This document shows, piece by piece, positions 61,318-64,000 of a stretch of DNA of 64,000 bases (the first letter of the stretch is position 1; each line of letters begins with the position of its first letter). The notes below the pieces were generated by a model. That model ran no database searches, was not told the origin of the DNA, and saw nothing but the letters and a program-made list of their open reading frames with translations. The stretch spans positions 372,001-436,000 of the forward strand of contig NZ_FNRI01000001.1 of NCBI RefSeq assembly GCF_900107675.1, written 5' to 3'. The translations under genes and the position numbers were made by a program. The DNA is from Alistipes timonensis JC136 (GTDB lineage: Bacteria; Bacteroidota; Bacteroidia; Bacteroidales; Rikenellaceae).

Positions 61318-62394
61318 TCATTGCAGGTGGGCGTTGGCTTCGCGAACCCCGCCCGCCAGCGAAGGATAGACCCGCACCTCGACCCCCGCTTCGCGCAGGG
61401 TTCGGGCCCCGCGGCAGCGGACGAAACGGTCGGGTTCGTACAGCGCGAAAACCACCCGCGAAAAACCGTGGCGCAGAATCAACTGCGTACAGCTCTCGGG
61501 TTCGCTGCTGCGTTGCGAACACGGCTCCATCGAGGAGTAGATCGCCGCACCGCGCAAATCGGCTCCGGCATCCAACGCCTTGCGGATGGCCTCCTGCTCG
61601 GCGTGGTGCGTGGGCGAAGTTTCGTGGGTGTGGCCCGTGAACGTGCGTCCGTCGGGCAGTACGACCACCGCTCCTACACAATAAGAGGTTGCGCTCGGCG
61701 TGCAGAGCCGTCCCGCGGCGACCGCCTGAGCCAGATAGCCGAGGTCTTCGGCCGAGGTGTCGGGCCGCAGCGTGCAGGTCGTGACCTCCATGCCGTCCAC
61801 CTCCTCGTGCCGGCATTCGGCGCCCGGCGGAGGTGTGAACACGAACCGCGCACCTCCCCTTTCGGGCCCGAGCGTCAGCCGCGGATTGACCGCCCGGCGC
61901 ACCTCGTCGGCCATTCCTTCGGCGAGGAACATCGCGAGTATCCGTGCGCCCCCTTCGACCAGCAGGCTGTCGATGCCGCGCTTCTCCAGTTCGGTGACGA
62001 TTCCGGCGGCCGTAATTGAACCGTCAGTCGAAATAACCTCCGCAACATCTTTTAGCTCCGTGATTTCTGTTTGTGAAAAGACGTAGCGGTCTGCATCCCC
62101 CTCGGTGAAGAACCGCATTGCCGGAGAAAGCCCTCCCGAACGGGTGACGGTGACTTTCGCCAGGTCGGGACGCACTCCCCGCGCCCGTCGCAGTTCGCGG
62201 ACGGCGGGATCTCGCAACAGCAGTGCGGGATTGTCGCGCCGCAGCGTTTCGGCTCCGACGAGGATGGCGTCGTGCGCGGCGCGCAGCCGCAGCACAGCCT
62301 CCCAGTCTCCGGGAGTCGAAATCATAAGCCGTTCGGGACCGTTGTCGTCCAGATAACCGTCGGCTGTCGTGGCAAAGGATAATGTTACTCGCAT
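61318..62394 (-). CDS. RibD-like protein with reductase and deaminase domains in reversed order
   Basis: 358 residues from the ATG at 62394, overlapping the upstream gene by 10 nt. Residues 1-215 are a RibD C-terminal/DHFR-like reductase: VTLSFATTADGYLDDNG, AAHDAILVGAETLRRDNPAL, SLLVEGGARILAMFL. Residues about 225-350 are a cytidine-deaminase-like fold with HAEQEAI (His264, Glu266) and PCSQRSSEPESC (Cys292, Cys302) as zinc site. In ordinary RibD the deaminase comes first and the motif is PCxHxGRTPPC. It may be a true riboflavin enzyme or a related pyrimidine reductase/deaminase of another pathway. No rib genes are adjacent. Confidence 0.8.
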   Translation of the reverse strand: MRVTLSFATTADGYLDDNGPERLMISTPGDWEAVLRLRAAHDAILVGAETLRRDNPALLLRDPAVRELRRARGVRPDLAKVTVTRSGGLSPAMRFFTEGDADRYVFSQTEITELKDVAEVISTDGSITAAGIVTELEKRGIDSLLVEGGARILAMFLAEGMADEVRRAVNPRLTLGPERGGARFVFTPPPGAECRHEEVDGMEVTTCTLRPDTSAEDLGYLAQAVAAGRLCTPSATSYCVGAVVVLPDGRTFTGHTHETSPTHHAEQEAIRKALDAGADLRGAAIYSSMEPCSQRSSEPESCTQLILRHGFSRVVFALYEPDRFVRCRGARTLREAGVEVRVYPSLAGGVREANAHLQ

Positions 62395-63542
62395 CGCTTC
62401 AAGGTAAAGAGGGTGACTTCGGGCCATGCGCCCAGTCGCATGGGGTATGCAACATATCCCGTGCCGTCGTTAATATAAAGTGTATGGCGGCCCGCGTCGT
62501 AGCGGCCGCTCCAATGCGTGTATATCCACGATGCGGGCGACCATCCGCGTCCCCACGGGCGGATTTTGAACTGCATCGAGTGGACGTGCCCCGCCAGCGT
62601 CAGGTCGCCGTACCCCATTGCGGTAATCTGCTCCCAGAGCTGCGGGAGGTGGACCAGCGTGATGTTGTAGAGCGAGTCGGGAACCCCGGCGAAGGCTTTG
62701 GCGATGCCCGGAGCCGGGAGGTCGCGGTCGTGACGGCGGTCACGCAGCGCAGGGTCGAACGAAATTCCCGTGAGCGAGATACTGTCCGTACCGCGCCGCA
62801 GATAGACAGTCGTGTCCTCCAGTACGCGCCACCCGATCGACCGCTGGCGGGCGATCACTTCGCGGGCCTCGGCTGCGGCCGGGAAACTCACCGAATCTTT
62901 GATATACGTGCCGATGTCGTGGTTGCCGGTTACGGACCAAACGGGGCCTTCGATCTGCCGCAGGAGCGTCAGGGCGTCTTTGTCGAGCTCCTCGGCGCGG
63001 ATGTTCACCAAATCGCCCGTGAAAAACACGGCATCGGGCCGCAGGGCGTTGATGCACTCGGCGAGGCGGGAGAGTTCGCGCCCGGGCCGGACGATCGTAC
63101 CTACGTGGGTGTCGGTGATCTGCACGAAACGGTAGCCGTCGAACGCCTCGGGAATGCGGTCGGAGACGATCTCCACCTCATTCACCCGGATCGACGTGCG
63201 CCCCCACGTCGTACCCCATAGGAAGAAGAGCGTGAACCCTGCCGCAACGACATAGCCCGTGCGGCGCAGGTGCACGAAGTTGAAGACGTAGAACGCCAGC
63301 CGCGGCAGCACGGTGACGATCCATCCCCAGAACAGCCACATATAGAGGTGCATCAGCCCCGTGCCGTTGTCGGGGCTGATGGCGCTGATCACCGACGAGA
63401 TGACCGGCAGGGCGTCCGTTGCGGCGGCCCATGCAATCAGGGCTTTGCGCCGCGGAACGTGCCGGCGCCGGTTGCGCCAGAAATGAATGAAATCCGCTGC
63501 AATGGCTATCAGGGAGAGAAAAAACGTCATCAGAAAAAGCAT
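62385..63542 (-). CDS. Membrane-anchored metallophosphoesterase
   Basis: 385 residues from the ATG at 63542; a TTG 8 codons earlier is inside the promoter. Four N-terminal helices (for example MLFLMTFFLSLIAIAADFIH) lead to a calcineurin-like catalytic domain with QITDTHVG, FFTGDLVN, VTGNHDIG and LAGHVHSMQF as the metal ligands. This YkuE/YaeI-like type hydrolyses phosphate esters, sometimes lipid intermediates such as UDP-diacylglucosamine. It overlaps the following RibD-like gene by 10 nt. Promoter -7 TATCTTTG at 63571-63564. Confidence 0.92.
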   Translation of the reverse strand: MLFLMTFFLSLIAIAADFIHFWRNRRRHVPRRKALIAWAAATDALPVISSVISAISPDNGTGLMHLYMWLFWGWIVTVLPRLAFYVFNFVHLRRTGYVVAAGFTLFFLWGTTWGRTSIRVNEVEIVSDRIPEAFDGYRFVQITDTHVGTIVRPGRELSRLAECINALRPDAVFFTGDLVNIRAEELDKDALTLLRQIEGPVWSVTGNHDIGTYIKDSVSFPAAAEAREVIARQRSIGWRVLEDTTVYLRRGTDSISLTGISFDPALRDRRHDRDLPAPGIAKAFAGVPDSLYNITLVHLPQLWEQITAMGYGDLTLAGHVHSMQFKIRPWGRGWSPASWIYTHWSGRYDAGRHTLYINDGTGYVAYPMRLGAWPEVTLFTLKRCE

Positions 63543-63563
63543 ACACCTTATATTAATCAGGGA

Positions 63564-63571
63564 CAAAGATA
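63564..63571 (-). promoter_or_regulatory. Metallophosphoesterase -7 element
   Basis: TATCTTTG on the minus strand, 22 nt before the ATG at 63542, which supports that start over an upstream TTG. Confidence 0.55.
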
Positions 63572-63590
63572 ATAAAAAAAGTTGTGCGGC

Positions 63591-63606
63591 CCCGCTTTTA
63601 AGCGGG
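63591..63606. repeat. CCCGCTT-TT-AAGCGGG palindrome
   Basis: A perfect 7-bp-arm palindrome of the same type as those at 15960-15976, 39985-40001 and, with arms in the other orientation, 51516-51531. Confidence 0.6.
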
Positions 63607-63611
63607 CGGCC

Positions 63612-63750
63612 CTTAGCCGGGGCGGAAATGAGGCTTTGGACTGCAATATGATTCAGCAGCTCCTAAATCCCGGCTCTTAGCCGGGGCGGAAATGAGGCTC
63701 TGGACTGCAATATGTTTCAGCAGCCCCTAAATCCCGGCTCTTAGCCGGGC
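63612..63750. repeat. 64-bp tandem repeat, two full copies and a partial
   Basis: Copies at 63612-63675 and 63676-63739 are identical at 61 of 64 positions; a third copy starts at 63740 and diverges after about ten bases. Each junction has a hairpin CCCGGCT-CTT-AGCCGGG (63669-63685 and 63733-63749). No coding frame spans it. The remaining stretch to 63836 has no clear promoter match. Confidence 0.75.
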
Positions 63751-63836
63751 GGGTGGCATGTAAGTTGCAGAGATGGCGACTGGGTATTACTCTCTGAATA
63801 CGAGCAAGAACATTAAAAACCAAATTTATTCAGCTT

Positions 63837-64000
63837 ATGAAAACTTTTCGACTATTGATTGTAGCGCTGCTGCTTGCGGGCACGGCATCGGCTCAGCGTT
63901 TCGAACGCAGGGCCATGCGCGGTGACTATTCGCCGACAGTCTACCTGATCTCCGTACGCGAGACGGACACCCTCTACAACTACAATCCCGCCGCTGCGCG
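63837..64000 (+). CDS. Exported protein, 3'-truncated by the window
   Basis: From the ATG at 63837 the frame is open to the window end. It starts with a signal peptide MKTFRLLIVALLLAGTASAQ, followed by RFERRAMRGDYSPTVYLISV and RETDTLYNYNPAAA. Only 54 residues are visible; the family is not recognisable. The clean signal sequence and lack of lipobox Cys suggest a periplasmic or outer-membrane protein. Confidence 0.7.
   Translation, partial: MKTFRLLIVALLLAGTASAQRFERRAMRGDYSPTVYLISVRETDTLYNYNPAAA

Noticed and set aside
63612..63750. CRISPR-like array
   Set aside because: The copies are directly adjacent without unique spacers and the unit is 64 bp, so it is a simple tandem repeat. No cas genes are present.

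Overview
The window comes from a GC-rich Bacteroidetes chromosome, most likely a gut Rikenellaceae such as Alistipes. The evidence is a SusC/SusD polysaccharide locus with a hybrid two-component regulator, a Rho factor with a long disordered N-terminal insertion, a BtuB/BtuG-type corrinoid uptake pair, lipoprotein and TonB-linked outer-membrane proteins, and promoters of the Bacteroidetes type (TTG or TTTG, about 19-20 nt, then TAnnTTTG). The genus is an inference; there is no rRNA here.

Layout. 1-2.3 kb: the end of a LuxC-like acyl-CoA reductase, a pRiA4b ORF-3-like protein overlapping miaA, and tRNA-Leu(TAA). 2.3-8.4 kb: an acetyltransferase and a secreted alpha/beta hydrolase behind a palindromic operator, then DUF2284-btuG-btuB (minus strand), and a small orphan gene with a folded 5' leader. 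8.5-11.5 kb: nrdD-nrdG, class III ribonucleotide reductase and activase, behind a well-formed cobalamin riboswitch. 11.6-18.4 kb: an S1/P1 nuclease, rho, an AraC regulator divergent from an exported flavodoxin, and glpK-glpF. 18.6-32.0 kb: a minus-strand polysaccharide utilisation locus (GH127-like enzyme, HTCS regulator, SusC, SusD, and a lipoprotein with three tandem jelly-roll-like modules and a C-terminal beta-propeller). 32.1-34.0 kb: a transaldolase-like aldolase, a zinc alcohol dehydrogenase and tRNA-Gly(CCC).

34-48 kb: a long-chain acyl-CoA ligase with lepA, lysA with an EamA transporter, a degenerate repeat region, trpB2 behind a transcription attenuator whose leader peptide has three consecutive Trp codons, pheT, a YhhN-family protein, a GH20 hexosaminidase and mazG. 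48.2-54.6 kb: a gamma-carbonic anhydrase, a LytS-type histidine kinase whose loop between the first two membrane segments resembles the cold-shock/OB domain of Rho, its LytTR regulator, a DUF4890-like exported protein and a TonB-dependent-receptor-like outer-membrane protein. 54.6-64 kb: a nitroreductase divergent from an AraC regulator, a four-gene TolC-HlyD-ABC2-ABC2 efflux operon with no local ATPase, a RibD-like protein with its two domains in reversed order, a metallophosphoesterase, a 64-bp tandem repeat and the start of an exported protein.

The strongest candidates for new biology are the Rho-OB-like sensor domain in the LytS-type kinase, the Trp-codon attenuator in front of trpB2, and the reversed RibD-like fusion. 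The cobalamin riboswitch on nrdDG and the BtuG/BtuB pair suggest that B12 status shapes nucleotide reduction and uptake in this organism.
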